Positions 1 to 7,446 are shown, numbered from the stretch's first letter. The stretch: DNA of 64,000 nucleotides from an uncultured Oscillospiraceae bacterium (GCA_910579125.1 CAJTTH010000006.1:1-64000), one strand, 5' to 3'. Translations and numbers: made by a program. The notes: generated by a model from the letters alone, not told the origin.

Positions 1-103
1 TTACAGACAGTTAAAAGCGAATTGTAAGGCAGCAGCCTCCGTTGGACAGTGTTACCTTAGGTTTTATTTTTTCTATCCGGAGTGTCTTTTGGGGGGATCG
101 TTT

Positions 104-3046
104 ATGAACGGGCTGCGAAATTTAAAGAGAACAGCGGCGCTGATATTGGCGCTGATCATGCTGGCAACGGCATTTCCGCTCATATTTGCAAGGGCAGAGC
201 AAGCGCATACGTTTGTTATCGGTGCGAATGAGAAGTTCGGAATTACGGAAACCAATTCCGGCATCTCGGGGCTTGCATACGATTACCTGGAGCATATTTC
301 CAAATTTACGTCCGACCGTTTCACATATAAGAAAGGTTCTCCCAAGGAATTGTTTGATATGCTGCGGAACGGGAGCATCGACGCTATACCGTGCGTTACC
401 GAAAAAGAGCTTGAGCTGTACGGCGGCGGGGAACTTAAGACCGCGGGCTTTTCGATGATAACCAAGTTCAACGCGATATACGTTTATAACCTCGGAAAAA
501 ATAAGGACGTAAACTTTAAGGATGTTGACGCTATTAAGCGTATGAAGATAGGATATCTCCCCGAAGACGAAGCGACGTTTTTTGAAAACGGACGATTTGT
601 CCGCAGTGAGCTGGAGAACGCGGAGTTCGTTAAATACAGCACCGAGACCACAATGCGCGACGACTTTGTTTCGGGAAAGCTGGACGCGGTCGCGAAGAAC
701 TGCTTTCACCCGTGGGATAACGAAACTATCGTTTATCAGTTTGGAACGGACTCGTGCTATTTCGCGGTAAGGAACACGGACACCGAGTTCCCCGCGCAGA
801 TAGCGGACGGAATGTCAAAGCTTTTTATCAGTTATCCGTCGTTTCCGGGAGATACATACCAGAAAAACATTGCCTGCTACGGTTCGCAAAGATACGCTTA
901 TTCCGTTTCGGAGCGCAATTATCTCGCAACGCACCAAGAAATAAAAATGGGATTCAATATCGCCAACGATACAATGCAGTCGTTTGATCCGTCGAAGAAG
1001 GAGCTCGGCGGAATAATCGGCTCTATAATCGATCGGATTTCCGTGTCGTCGGGGCTTGATTTTAAAATTATACCTTACAACTCGCTCGCCGAATGTATGG
1101 ACGCGCTTGCCTCGGAACAGGTTGATGTTATTTACGGCGGCATTCCCGAGGGCGGGGTGTCGGGCTATTCGGGATACTACGTTTCCGCGCCCGTAATGCG
1201 TTCGCCGATAGCCATTGTCGGAAGAAACGACAGCGAGCTTTCCGAAACTACCGGTATTGCGGTCGCGGCGGGTCACAGTGATACTATCAAGTATCTGGAG
1301 CGTTTCCGTCCGAAAGCGGTCGTTTCGCGCTATTCGACAGACGTCATCGCAGGCGAAATGGTGATGTCCGGCAAAGAGGGCGCGGCGTGCATGGATTGTC
1401 ACGACGCGTATTATCTGAAAAGCACGCTGTACGCCGACCTGAGAATACTGGACGTTCTGCCGATATACCGCGCGGAATGCTTTGCCGTGACGCGCCGCTC
1501 GGCGGATTTGAAAAGCATTCTGGGAAAGGCGATAGCGCAGATAAACGGAAACGAGTCCATTGCCGACATCTACAATATAATCAACTCGCAGGAGATAGCC
1601 GCCGAAAACGACGATCGGCATATATGGCTGATAATCGGCGGGTTTGTGATACTTGCGGCGGCGCTTACGATATTTATCGTGCTGAACAACATCAAGACGC
1701 GGCGGCTCGCGGAGATCGACGCGCTGACCGGCGGACGCACTAAACACAGATTTTTCTCCGATTCCGAAAAGATCGTAAGAAAATCCAACCCCGAGAGTTG
1801 GGCTGTCGTGGTTTTCGATATCGACAAGTTTAAATTCATCAACGACCGTCTCGGCTACGAAGAGGGCAACCGAATGCTGGAGCGCCTGTACAAAACCATA
1901 GGCGATCACTTGGAGCCGTATGAGATATACGCGCGCATTTCAAACGACAACTTTGCGTGCACGGTCAAGAACGCCTCGGACAACGAGCTTGAAAACCGCA
2001 TAAACAATGTGTTCGCGGAATTTGAGCGTCGTAATTCTCTGTTTGTGTCCTATCCCGTACTGTTCAGCGCGGGAGTTTGCAGGCTCGGACAGTGCGTTGA
2101 CAGATACGGCGCGGTGGATTTCAATGTAGCGATAGACCGCTGCAATATCGCCAAAAAGACGATAAAGGGCAGACACAGCAACGCGATAGCGTTTTACGAC
2201 GGCAAGATACGCGAGAACGCTCTGCGCGAAAAGGACTTTGAAAACATAATGCCCGCCGCGCTCAAGGAGCACGAATTTATGTGCTACATTCAGCCGAAAT
2301 ACGGCACCAAGTCGCGGCATATAGAGGGCGCGGAGGCGCTTATCCGCTGGGACAGCAAGGATTTCGGGTTTGTGTTCCCCGACCAGTTTATACCGATCTC
2401 CGAGAAGAACGGATTTGTTGTGGAGCTGGACTTCTTTATTCTCGAGGAGGTTTGCAAGGCAATGCGCCGCTGGCTGAACAAGGGGCTTACTCCCGTGGTA
2501 ATTTCCGTCAACCAGTCGAGGCTTCACCTGAACAACGACGACTACATCTGGCGTCTGCGCGAGATAGTCGACAAATACGAGATACCCTACGAGTACATAG
2601 AGCTGGAGCTTACGGAAAGCGTGTTCACCGAAAACGCCGACCTTATGCTTAAAGTAATGCAGAAGCTCCACGAGATCGGCTTTAAGCTGTCGATCGACGA
2701 TTTCGGCTCGGGATACTCCTCGCTCAATATGCTGAAAGACATTCCCGCCGACGTAGTAAAGATAGACCGCGAGTTCTTTAACGGCACGGTCAATTCGCAG
2801 AAAGGACGGGCGGTAATTTCGACGGTAGTCGATCTGGCGAAGAACCTCGATATGCAGGTCATATCCGAGGGCGTTGAGACCGTCGAGCAGGTGGATTTTT
2901 TACAGGACATTGACTGTCACATGGTTCAGGGCTACTACTTCGCGAAACCCATGCCCATGAAAGACTTCGAAGAGCTTTGGGCAAAGGATCTTGCCGCGGC
3001 GGAAACCGAGCGGACGCAATCCGACGTTACCGATCAGTTGCAATAA
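104..3046 (+). CDS. Sensor protein with degenerate GGDEF and intact EAL domain
   Basis: Predicted membrane-bound cyclic-di-GMP phosphodiesterase joined to an extracytoplasmic ligand sensor. A signal peptide (residues 1-31) precedes two tandem solute-binding-protein domains (about 35-250 and 275-495), one transmembrane helix (about 505-530), a GGDEF domain (540-690) and an EAL domain (715-965). The GGDEF loop reads SNDNF, so cyclase activity is probably lost. The EAL domain keeps GAEALIRW, ELTES, DDFGSGYSS and EGVE, so c-di-GMP hydrolysis is likely. The ATG at 104 is preferred because a GGGGGGA Shine-Dalgarno-like run ends about 7 bases before it; an in-frame TTG at 89 is the alternative. The gene stands alone and is closed by a hairpin terminator. 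The sensed ligand is not evident; an amino acid or small organic ligand is a guess from the domain family. Confidence 0.9.
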   Translation: MNGLRNLKRTAALILALIMLATAFPLIFARAEQAHTFVIGANEKFGITETNSGISGLAYDYLEHISKFTSDRFTYKKGSPKELFDMLRNGSIDAIPCVTEKELELYGGGELKTAGFSMITKFNAIYVYNLGKNKDVNFKDVDAIKRMKIGYLPEDEATFFENGRFVRSELENAEFVKYSTETTMRDDFVSGKLDAVAKNCFHPWDNETIVYQFGTDSCYFAVRNTDTEFPAQIADGMSKLFISYPSFPGDTYQKNIACYGSQRYAYSVSERNYLATHQEIKMGFNIANDTMQSFDPSKKELGGIIGSIIDRISVSSGLDFKIIPYNSLAECMDALASEQVDVIYGGIPEGGVSGYSGYYVSAPVMRSPIAIVGRNDSELSETTGIAVAAGHSDTIKYLERFRPKAVVSRYSTDVIAGEMVMSGKEGAACMDCHDAYYLKSTLYADLRILDVLPIYRAECFAVTRRSADLKSILGKAIAQINGNESIADIYNIINSQEIAAENDDRHIWLIIGGFVILAAALTIFIVLNNIKTRRLAEIDALTGGRTKHRFFSDSEKIVRKSNPESWAVVVFDIDKFKFINDRLGYEEGNRMLERLYKTIGDHLEPYEIYARISNDNFACTVKNASDNELENRINNVFAEFERRNSLFVSYPVLFSAGVCRLGQCVDRYGAVDFNVAIDRCNIAKKTIKGRHSNAIAFYDGKIRENALREKDFENIMPAALKEHEFMCYIQPKYGTKSRHIEGAEALIRWDSKDFGFVFPDQFIPISEKNGFVVELDFFILEEVCKAMRRWLNKGLTPVVISVNQSRLHLNNDDYIWRLREIVDKYEIPYEYIELELTESVFTENADLMLKVMQKLHEIGFKLSIDDFGSGYSSLNMLKDIPADVVKIDREFFNGTVNSQKGRAVISTVVDLAKNLDMQVISEGVETVEQVDFLQDIDCHMVQGYYFAKPMPMKDFEELWAKDLAAAETERTQSDVTDQLQ

Positions 3047-3052
3047 ACACAA

Positions 3053-3088
3053 AACCTCCCGCACCGACTGCGGGAGGTTATTATTTTT
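3053..3088. terminator. Intrinsic terminator, probably bidirectional
   Basis: Perfect 11-bp inverted repeat (3053-3063 with 3069-3079, 5-nt loop) followed on the plus strand by ATTATTTTTT. It lies between the convergent ends of the EAL-protein gene and the Ro60-like gene. The minus-strand side is followed by a shorter T run, so it may serve both. Confidence 0.85.
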
Positions 3089-3099
3089 TCGGCTCTTGT

Positions 3100-4563
3100 T
3101 CAGCTTACCGCCTTGTAACGCTCACTCTCGATAACCTTGTTCATTATGATCTCGGGGGAAATCTCGCCGCCGATGACCATATCGAATATCGCGGGTGAGA
3201 AGCCCGAAACCAGTGCCGCGCCCGTATCCGACATCTTCACGGGGAAGTTCTCCTGAATGCTGTTTACGTTCCAGAAAACCACCTCGGGCAGCTTGTAGCC
3301 GTGCTCGGCGTAAAGCGCCTTCATCGTGTCGAAAAGCGTACCGTCATTGCCGCCTGTTACGCAGTAATCGAACTCCATATCGGAGATGATGTACATACAT
3401 TCGGGCATTTCGCTTTGCTTTACGTTGTTGTTGACCGCCGCCGAGAGTATCAGACGGAAGGTCGCCTCAAGGTTGGTGTTTGCTATCTCGTTGAACGTTG
3501 CGCAGAAACGAGTTTTTTCAACAATGTCCGCACCCTTGATCTCCACCAGACGGGGAGTCGCCGAGAACGTGATGAAGTGGTTCGCGAACGCTCCCGTATT
3601 GTGCTCCGCGAAATATATGCCAAGCGACAGCGCCGCGTCAATGGGTCTCACGCTCTGACGGGGTGCGTATGTCATCGAACCCGAGCCGTCGATCACCGCG
3701 ATAGCATTGCCGCCCTCGCCGTAAACGGGAAGATTTCTCCAAGTGGTATCGAGCGCGGTCTTTTCCTGCTCGGATATCTCCGCGCCAAGGCAGGCGCGTA
3801 CTATGTCATAGGGGAACAGCGCGCCCGCGTGGAGCGTCGCTTCGCCGCTGTTCACGGCGTTCAGGAACTCGGTGTAGCGCTCGTTGTCGTTGCGCATAAA
3901 CGCCTTTCTGTACTTGAACATCGCGCATGAGGGCTGCTTTTCGTAGTCGAACGTGTAGTCGCGCTCGCGCAGACGGTTCTCGAGAATGTCCGAGTACTTG
4001 CGCAGCCCGGACAAGGTCTTACGGTACGCCCTTTCTGTGTAGCCGAGACGCTTTGCGAGCGTTCTCGCGTTTGCTCTCGCGGCAGCGGAGGATGTATTCA
4101 CAGAGGGCAGCCACTTCGCCAACAGGGACACCTGACCGCCGTTCTCCATTGCCCTGACGTCCTCGTTCAGCCGCTCGCGGATAACCTCGACCGCCTTGCT
4201 CTCGCACTGAGTGCCGAGCAGCGCGCAGAGGTCGTCGTATCTGCCGTACTCCGCGAACAGGGGGATATTTCTTTCAACGGCAGCGGGCGCAAACGACGCA
4301 AGCGCCTTTACCGCCGCGCGGAAGAAACGGCGCTCGCCGAGACCGCCCCTCGCGTCGCGCGCGAAGAAAACGATCTTCATGGTCTTAACGGGGTCTTCCG
4401 CGTAGGCGCGGCTGACCGCCGCCGCGATCTCCTCCTCCGAAGCCGAGCGCATTGCGCCCGCGCGGAAGAACAGATCAAGACAGAACGAGCCGCTCGTGCG
4501 GTTAGTCACCGCGCCGTTGAGCGTATAAGTCTTATTCATTTCGCTGTTAATAAAATTTAGCAT
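3100..4563 (-). CDS. Ro60-like TROVE/vWA protein (DUF2828 type)
   Basis: Probable RNA-binding ring protein of the Ro60/Rsr superfamily, read as the DUF2828 branch. The N-terminal two thirds (about 20-280) are helical with TROVE-like blocks such as DPVKTMKIVFFARDARGG and LLAKWLPSVNTSS. The C-terminal third (about 285-470) is a von Willebrand A fold with the metal-ion motif DGSGS near residue 295. In the known family, Ro proteins hold misfolded or damaged RNA in the ring cavity and bind Y RNAs on the outer surface. Here the gene follows eight Y-RNA-like elements and ends an operon with rtcB. The start at 4563 is chosen because AAAGGAG lies 7 bases upstream; the in-frame upstream extension runs through the last RNA element and is not used. 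Assignment to DUF2828 rather than canonical TROVE is from memory of family motifs. The protein is 487 aa. Confidence 0.82.
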   Translation of the reverse strand: MLNFINSEMNKTYTLNGAVTNRTSGSFCLDLFFRAGAMRSASEEEIAAAVSRAYAEDPVKTMKIVFFARDARGGLGERRFFRAAVKALASFAPAAVERNIPLFAEYGRYDDLCALLGTQCESKAVEVIRERLNEDVRAMENGGQVSLLAKWLPSVNTSSAAARANARTLAKRLGYTERAYRKTLSGLRKYSDILENRLRERDYTFDYEKQPSCAMFKYRKAFMRNDNERYTEFLNAVNSGEATLHAGALFPYDIVRACLGAEISEQEKTALDTTWRNLPVYGEGGNAIAVIDGSGSMTYAPRQSVRPIDAALSLGIYFAEHNTGAFANHFITFSATPRLVEIKGADIVEKTRFCATFNEIANTNLEATFRLILSAAVNNNVKQSEMPECMYIISDMEFDYCVTGGNDGTLFDTMKALYAEHGYKLPEVVFWNVNSIQENFPVKMSDTGAALVSGFSPAIFDMVIGGEISPEIIMNKVIESERYKAVS

Positions 4564-4578
4564 TTCAATTCTCCTTTC

Positions 4579-4668
4579 AAGACAGCGTTTTTTGCAAGCA
4601 CGATTTAACTCGTACAAGGCGCGGATTCGAACCGGCATAAGCCGTCATCTGATTGCTGTTGCTGTCTT
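4579..4668 (-). ncRNA. Y-RNA-like element Y9
   Basis: Ends pair perfectly: AAGACAGC (4661-4668) with GCTGTCTT (4579-4586). After the 5' arm comes AACAGCAAT, then a T-arm-like segment with loop TTCGAAT, then a 6-bp hairpin (GTACGA with TCGTGC, loop GTTAAA). The 3' arm is followed directly by GAAAGGAG, the ribosome binding site of the Ro60-like gene. Its 5' and 3' ends are nearly identical to those of Y8. Confidence 0.72.
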
Positions 4669-4688
4669 ACTTGAATATTCAAAAGTAC

Positions 4689-4774
4689 AAGACAGCGTTT
4701 TCCTCAACGGATCGCTCCGAAGCGGCGGGATTTGAACCCGCAGTAACCAATCTTATTATTGCTGTTGCTGTCTT
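4689..4774 (-). ncRNA. Y-RNA-like element Y8 with T-arm mimic
   Basis: Terminal stem AAGACAGC (4767-4774) with GCTGTCTT (4689-4696), followed by AACAGCAAT. Contains a canonical T-arm, five base pairs around TTCAAAT (4725-4741), directly followed by a hairpin CGCT-TCGG-AGCG that stands where a tRNA acceptor stem would be, closed by a tetraloop. No D-arm consensus is visible. Confidence 0.75.
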
Positions 4775-4780
4775 ATAAAC

Positions 4781-4853
4781 TCGGCGCTGTTTTTTAACGG
4801 CGGTAAGCCGAAGCCCCATCTCCGTTCCCCTGAAATCATGCGGTCAACGCCGA
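4781..4853 (-). ncRNA. Y-RNA-like element Y7 (atypical)
   Basis: Terminal stem of 9 pairs: TCGGCGTTG (4845-4853) with CAGCGCCGA (4781-4789). Inside is AACGG paired with CCGTT, enclosing a C(TTCG)G tetraloop hairpin. Unlike its eight neighbours it lacks the ACAGCA box after the 5' arm; an ACAGC sequence instead overlaps the 3' arm. It may be a diverged or differently oriented member. Confidence 0.55.
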
Positions 4854-4876
4854 AATATTGTTCGTTAAATCGTACC

Positions 4877-4974
4877 ACGGCGCATTTGGCGATGCTCTGC
4901 CGACTGAGCTACGGAACGAACGTCCGGCGGGAATCGAACCCGCGACACTCATAAATATTTGCTGTATGCGCCGT
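4877..4974 (-). ncRNA. Y-RNA-like element Y6, circularly permuted tRNA mimic
   Basis: The clearest member. A 9-bp terminal stem, ACGGCGCAT (4966-4974) with ATGCGCCGT (4877-4885), is followed by ACAGCA. Then come, in this order, a perfect T-arm (4927-4943, loop TTCGATT), a short acceptor-like hairpin (CGGA paired with TCCG around a GTTC-containing loop), and a canonical D-arm (4893-4911, GCTC-AGTCGGCA-GAGC). T-arm before acceptor before D-arm is the order of a tRNA opened at the anticodon. This is the topology reported for bacterial YrlA-type Y RNAs. It is not an ordinary tRNA because the order is reversed and no anticodon loop exists. Confidence 0.85.
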
Positions 4975-4999
4975 TCACGATTAAAATTCAGACCGTTAC

Positions 5000-5076
5000 T
5001 CGGCTCGGTTTTCATACGGAACCCGACGGCTAAAGCCGACGAGCACTCCGCGTCAAAATAATGCTGCACGAGCCGA
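5000..5076 (-). ncRNA. Y-RNA-like element Y5
   Basis: Terminal stem of 8 perfect pairs, TCGGCTCG (5069-5076) with CGAGCCGA (5000-5007), then GCAGCA. Internal hairpin CGGC-TTTA-GCCG, with flanking GGA/TCC pairing around it. No T- or D-arm consensus. Confidence 0.68.
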
Positions 5077-5104
5077 ACGATCGTTCGCAGAAAAAACTTT
5101 GTAC

Positions 5105-5161
5105 AAGGCACTTTTAAATCATTATGGTTATGAAACTTTAACTCGCTGCTGTACGCGCCTT
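5105..5161 (-). ncRNA. Y-RNA-like element Y4 (short)
   Basis: Terminal stem AAGGCGC (5155-5161) with GTGCCTT (5105-5111), one G-U pair, then GTACAGCA. The interior is A/T-rich with a weak hairpin (TCAT with ATGA). It is short, with no tRNA-like module. Confidence 0.62.
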
Positions 5162-5171
5162 AATAAAATGC

Positions 5172-5257
5172 ACGGTGTCCGCAAATAGCCTTCCGGTATT
5201 CCCGAAAGCGTTCCGTTTCGGAACTATTTGGGGTTCTTTAAATGCTGTATGCACCGT
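5172..5257 (-). ncRNA. Y-RNA-like element Y3 with three-way junction
   Basis: Terminal stem ACGGTG (5252-5257) with CACCGT (5172-5177), then CATACAGCA. Inside, CAAATAG pairs with CTATTTG and encloses two hairpins: TTCCG-AAA-CGGAA, and CTTTCGG with CCGGAAG. The branched module stands where other members carry the tRNA-like part. Confidence 0.68.
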
Positions 5258-5279
5258 TTTTGCTTTTGTCATTCTGTAC

Positions 5280-5333
5280 ACGACTCACCGATATTTCTTG
5301 GCAGGAAATAAATATTGCTGCTGTACGAGCCGT
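5280..5333 (-). ncRNA. Y-RNA-like element Y2 (short)
   Basis: Terminal stem ACGGCTCG (5326-5333) with TGAGTCGT (5280-5287), including G-U pairs, then TACAGCA. One internal hairpin, ATTTC with GAAAT. It lies just downstream of the 143-aa gene. Confidence 0.65.
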
Positions 5334-5340
5334 AATTCCG

Positions 5341-5772
5341 TTATCCGTTAAGCTCCCTTAAAAGCTCGGGAGCTATGTATGCGTAACCCTCGTGCGTGGT
5401 AGTGTAGAAAAGCGCCGCTCTGCCGCTGTCGAGAAACGCGATATCGTCAAGTCCGAAGTCCGTTTCGCGGACGCCCTCGGAACCGTTTTCGTCCGTTTCG
5501 GCGAAAAAGAAGCATTCGTATTTCCGCAGAAGCCTGAAAAACGCCTTGTCCGCGCGTATCGTGAATTTCGGAGAGCCGCGCCCGCCCTGTTTTGTGCCAT
5601 GCCATTTGTTGGCGGTTTCCCTTTTTATAAGGAACGGCATTGCCGCTTTGATGAGCGGTTCGTCTAAATCCTCGCCGCATATCTGCACTATCTCAATCGT
5701 CCGCGTTCTTTTTTCGAGAACGTCAAGCAATGCCAAGTACTGCCTGTGCGAGGTAAGCCGTATGTTTTCCAT
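5341..5772 (-). CDS. Unknown 143-aa protein of the RNA-repair operon
   Basis: Soluble 143-residue protein with no signal peptide or membrane segment. The family is not recognised. The N-terminal part is mixed helix/strand; the middle holds a basic, glycine-rich patch (GTKQGGRGSPKFTIRADKAF, about 59-78) that could contact nucleic acid; the C-terminal part is acidic and aromatic. AAAGGA precedes the ATG at 5772 and directly follows the 3' arm of RNA element Y1. Eight further RNA elements follow its stop codon before the Ro60-like gene. Genomic position suggests a partner in RNA repair or Y-RNA handling, but nothing in the sequence proves a biochemical role. Confidence 0.8.
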   Translation of the reverse strand: MENIRLTSHRQYLALLDVLEKRTRTIEIVQICGEDLDEPLIKAAMPFLIKRETANKWHGTKQGGRGSPKFTIRADKAFFRLLRKYECFFFAETDENGSEGVRETDFGLDDIAFLDSGRAALFYTTTHEGYAYIAPELLRELNG

Positions 5773-5786
5773 TTGTTTTTCCTTTC

Positions 5787-5848
5787 ACGGCTCGTCGGGG
5801 CGTTCCGCCGTTTCCCAATAATGGAGGATTTTTTGCTGTTCGAGCCGT
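5787..5848 (-). ncRNA. Y-RNA-like element Y1
   Basis: Terminal stem of 8 perfect pairs, ACGGCTCG (5841-5848) with CGAGCCGT (5787-5794), followed by AACAGCA. Internal hairpin GGCG-GAA-CGCC. It starts 21 nt after the rtcB stop codon. Its 3' arm abuts GAAAGGA, the ribosome binding site of the 143-aa gene. The stem arms match those of Y2 and Y5. Confidence 0.72.
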
Positions 5849-5869
5849 ATCAAATCAGAGCCTTTCCGT

Positions 5870-7102
5870 TTATCCCTTGACCACTCCTATAGTAAACAGC
5901 TTTTTCACGGGTTCGGTGAGGTCGGTCTGACTTGCCATTACCTGATCTATGTCCTTGTAGGCGAACCGCGATTCCTCGGCAACGTCGGCCTTGTTGTGCT
6001 TCGCCAACACGACGTTCTGCTCCTTGAGGTCGCACATAACGCTCTCCACGGAGAAGTTGGCGACTGCCGCCGTCCGCGAGTACGCTCTCCCCGCGCCGTG
6101 CGAGCTGGACATAAAGCTCATCTGCTCGCCCTTTCCGCGAACTATGTAGCTGAACGACCCCATAGCGCCCGGGATAATGGCAAGCTCGCCCTCGCGCGCC
6201 CGTATAGCGCCCTTGCGGTGAACGTAAACGTTCTTGCCGTAGTGGTTCTCGATAGCCGCGTAGTTGTGGTGACAGTTGATCTCGCAGGAATACTCCGGCT
6301 CGATATTGAGGTATTTCAGCGCGTATCTCGTGAATGTTTCCTTGATCTTCGCGAGCATTACCGCACGGTTCTCGTAGGCGAAATCCATTGAAAGCTGCAT
6401 CCACTCGAGATAGCGCCGCCCTTCATCGGTATCGACGGGCAGGAACGGCAAATTCCACTCCGACGGCACTTTTGAGTGCCATTTGTCGTTGATCGCGCGG
6501 GCAATCTTATTGAAGTACTGCCCGACGACGTTTCCGAAGTGACGGCTTCCCGAATGCAGCATTATGCAGCACATTCCGTTTTCGTCCTCCTGAAGCTCGA
6601 TAAAGTGATTACCGCCGCCGAGTGTGCCGACCTGAAAATAGCCCTCGTCTATCTGCGGTAATAATTCCTTGTCAAACTCGTATTTTTCGCCCTGTTCTTT
6701 CGCCTTGTCGAGGACTGCGGAGGGCTGTGTTTTTTTGTAGTGGTTAAATCCCGTTGGGATATTGCGGAGAATATCGCCGCAGATCGCCTGTACGAGATTA
6801 CCGCTGCCCGTCACGGTCTCGCGGAGCAGCGCCGCGGGAACGTTCGTCTGCACAAACGCCATTCCGCAGCCGATATCCACGCCGACCGCGTTCGGTATCA
6901 CCACGCCGTCGCACGCGATAACGCCGCCTATCGGCATACCCTTGCCCGTGTGCGTGTCGGGCATAAGCGACACCCATTTATATACGAACGGCAAGCGTGA
7001 GAGATTTTCCGCCTGCTTTAAGCAGCTTTCCTCTATTGCTCCCATATCCGACTGCCATATCTTTATCGGCGCACCGTCGTCAGGCTTATGTACAAACATC
7101 AT
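5870..7102 (-). CDS. rtcB: RNA ligase RtcB (3'-phosphate tRNA-splicing ligase)
   Basis: Joins RNA 2',3'-cyclic phosphate or 3'-phosphate ends to 5'-OH ends using GTP and Mn2+, as in tRNA splicing or repair of cleaved RNA. All hallmark motifs are present: VDIGCGM (Asp76 and Cys79, metal ligands), GGGNHFIE, HSGSRHFG, CHHNY and SSHGAGR, whose histidine (about residue 335) is the guanylylated nucleophile in the family. The length of about 410 aa matches the short bacterial form. The ATG at 7102 is preferred over 7108 because AAAGGA lies 6 bases upstream of it and directly abuts the earlier ATG. It is the first gene of an operon with nine Y-RNA-like elements, a 143-aa protein and a Ro60-like protein, a layout reminiscent of rsr-yrlA-rtcBA operons but without RtcA in this window. 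Confidence 0.95.
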   Translation of the reverse strand: MMFVHKPDDGAPIKIWQSDMGAIEESCLKQAENLSRLPFVYKWVSLMPDTHTGKGMPIGGVIACDGVVIPNAVGVDIGCGMAFVQTNVPAALLRETVTGSGNLVQAICGDILRNIPTGFNHYKKTQPSAVLDKAKEQGEKYEFDKELLPQIDEGYFQVGTLGGGNHFIELQEDENGMCCIMLHSGSRHFGNVVGQYFNKIARAINDKWHSKVPSEWNLPFLPVDTDEGRRYLEWMQLSMDFAYENRAVMLAKIKETFTRYALKYLNIEPEYSCEINCHHNYAAIENHYGKNVYVHRKGAIRAREGELAIIPGAMGSFSYIVRGKGEQMSFMSSSHGAGRAYSRTAAVANFSVESVMCDLKEQNVVLAKHNKADVAEESRFAYKDIDQVMASQTDLTEPVKKLFTIGVVKG

Positions 7103-7138
7103 GTTCATTCCTTTCGTTTCGCTTTTTGTTATGTTCTA

Positions 7139-7144
7139 ATTCTA
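7139..7144 (-). promoter_or_regulatory. rtcB: Candidate extended -10 for rtcB operon
   Basis: TGTTAGAAT on the minus strand is an extended -10 (TGn plus TAGAAT) about 37 bases before the rtcB start. No good -35 hexamer and no sigma-54 GG/GC pair at -24/-12 were seen, unlike RtcR-controlled proteobacterial operons. Confidence 0.45.
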
Positions 7145-7305
7145 ACACATTTTTCCGAAAAAATCATATAAAAAAATCTGCGAACTCTAAAAGGGGGTTG
7201 CACACATTTCTCATTTTCTGAAAAATGGTTGAAATTGTGCAATATTCACAAAGATGAAAAAATTCCAACATTTTTGGTTTTACTTTCTGTGTTTGGCTTA
7301 ACAGA

Positions 7306-7403
7306 GCCGTTTTAAGCATAAAACAGCCGCCGATTGTCGGACGACAATTGACGCAAGCATCAAACCCGGAGAGAGCTAGTGCCCTCTCGCAACCTTGCGT
7401 CAA
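7306..7403 (-). ncRNA. Structured RNA of three stacked hairpins upstream of rtcB
   Basis: Three consecutive inverted repeats: a perfect 10-bp arm pair (7348-7357 with 7394-7403) enclosing an 8-pair hairpin (7369-7386), ATTGTC/GACAAT (7333-7348), and an 8-pair hairpin (7306-7327). Two pairs are G-U if read on the minus strand but A-C mismatches on the plus strand, so a minus-strand RNA is favoured. It lies past the exporter terminator and about 200 bases before rtcB. It is not a clear Y-RNA: no ACAGCA box. The rest of the 7103-7446 gap is A/T-rich with no gene. Confidence 0.5.
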
Positions 7404-7410
7404 CACAAAA

Positions 7411-7442
7411 TTAACGGCAGACGCAAAAACGCCTGCCGTTAA
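7411..7442 (-). terminator. Terminator of the ABC exporter operon
   Basis: TTAACGGCAG pairs with CTGCCGTTAA, with extra inner CG pairs. On the minus strand it is followed by ATTTTGTG. It starts 5 bases after the permease stop codon. Confidence 0.75.
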
Positions 7443-7446
7443 ACTA

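Noticed and set aside
4893..4943. Ordinary tRNA gene suggested by adjacent D-arm and T-arm sequences
   Set aside because: On the minus strand the T-arm comes before the D-arm, there is no anticodon arm between them, and the ends close with a separate 9-bp stem. A permuted, Y-RNA-like mimic fits better.
7139..7200. Sigma-54 promoter controlled by an RtcR-like activator for rtcB
   Set aside because: No GG/GC dinucleotides at -24/-12 spacing and no RtcR gene nearby; an extended -10 is seen instead.
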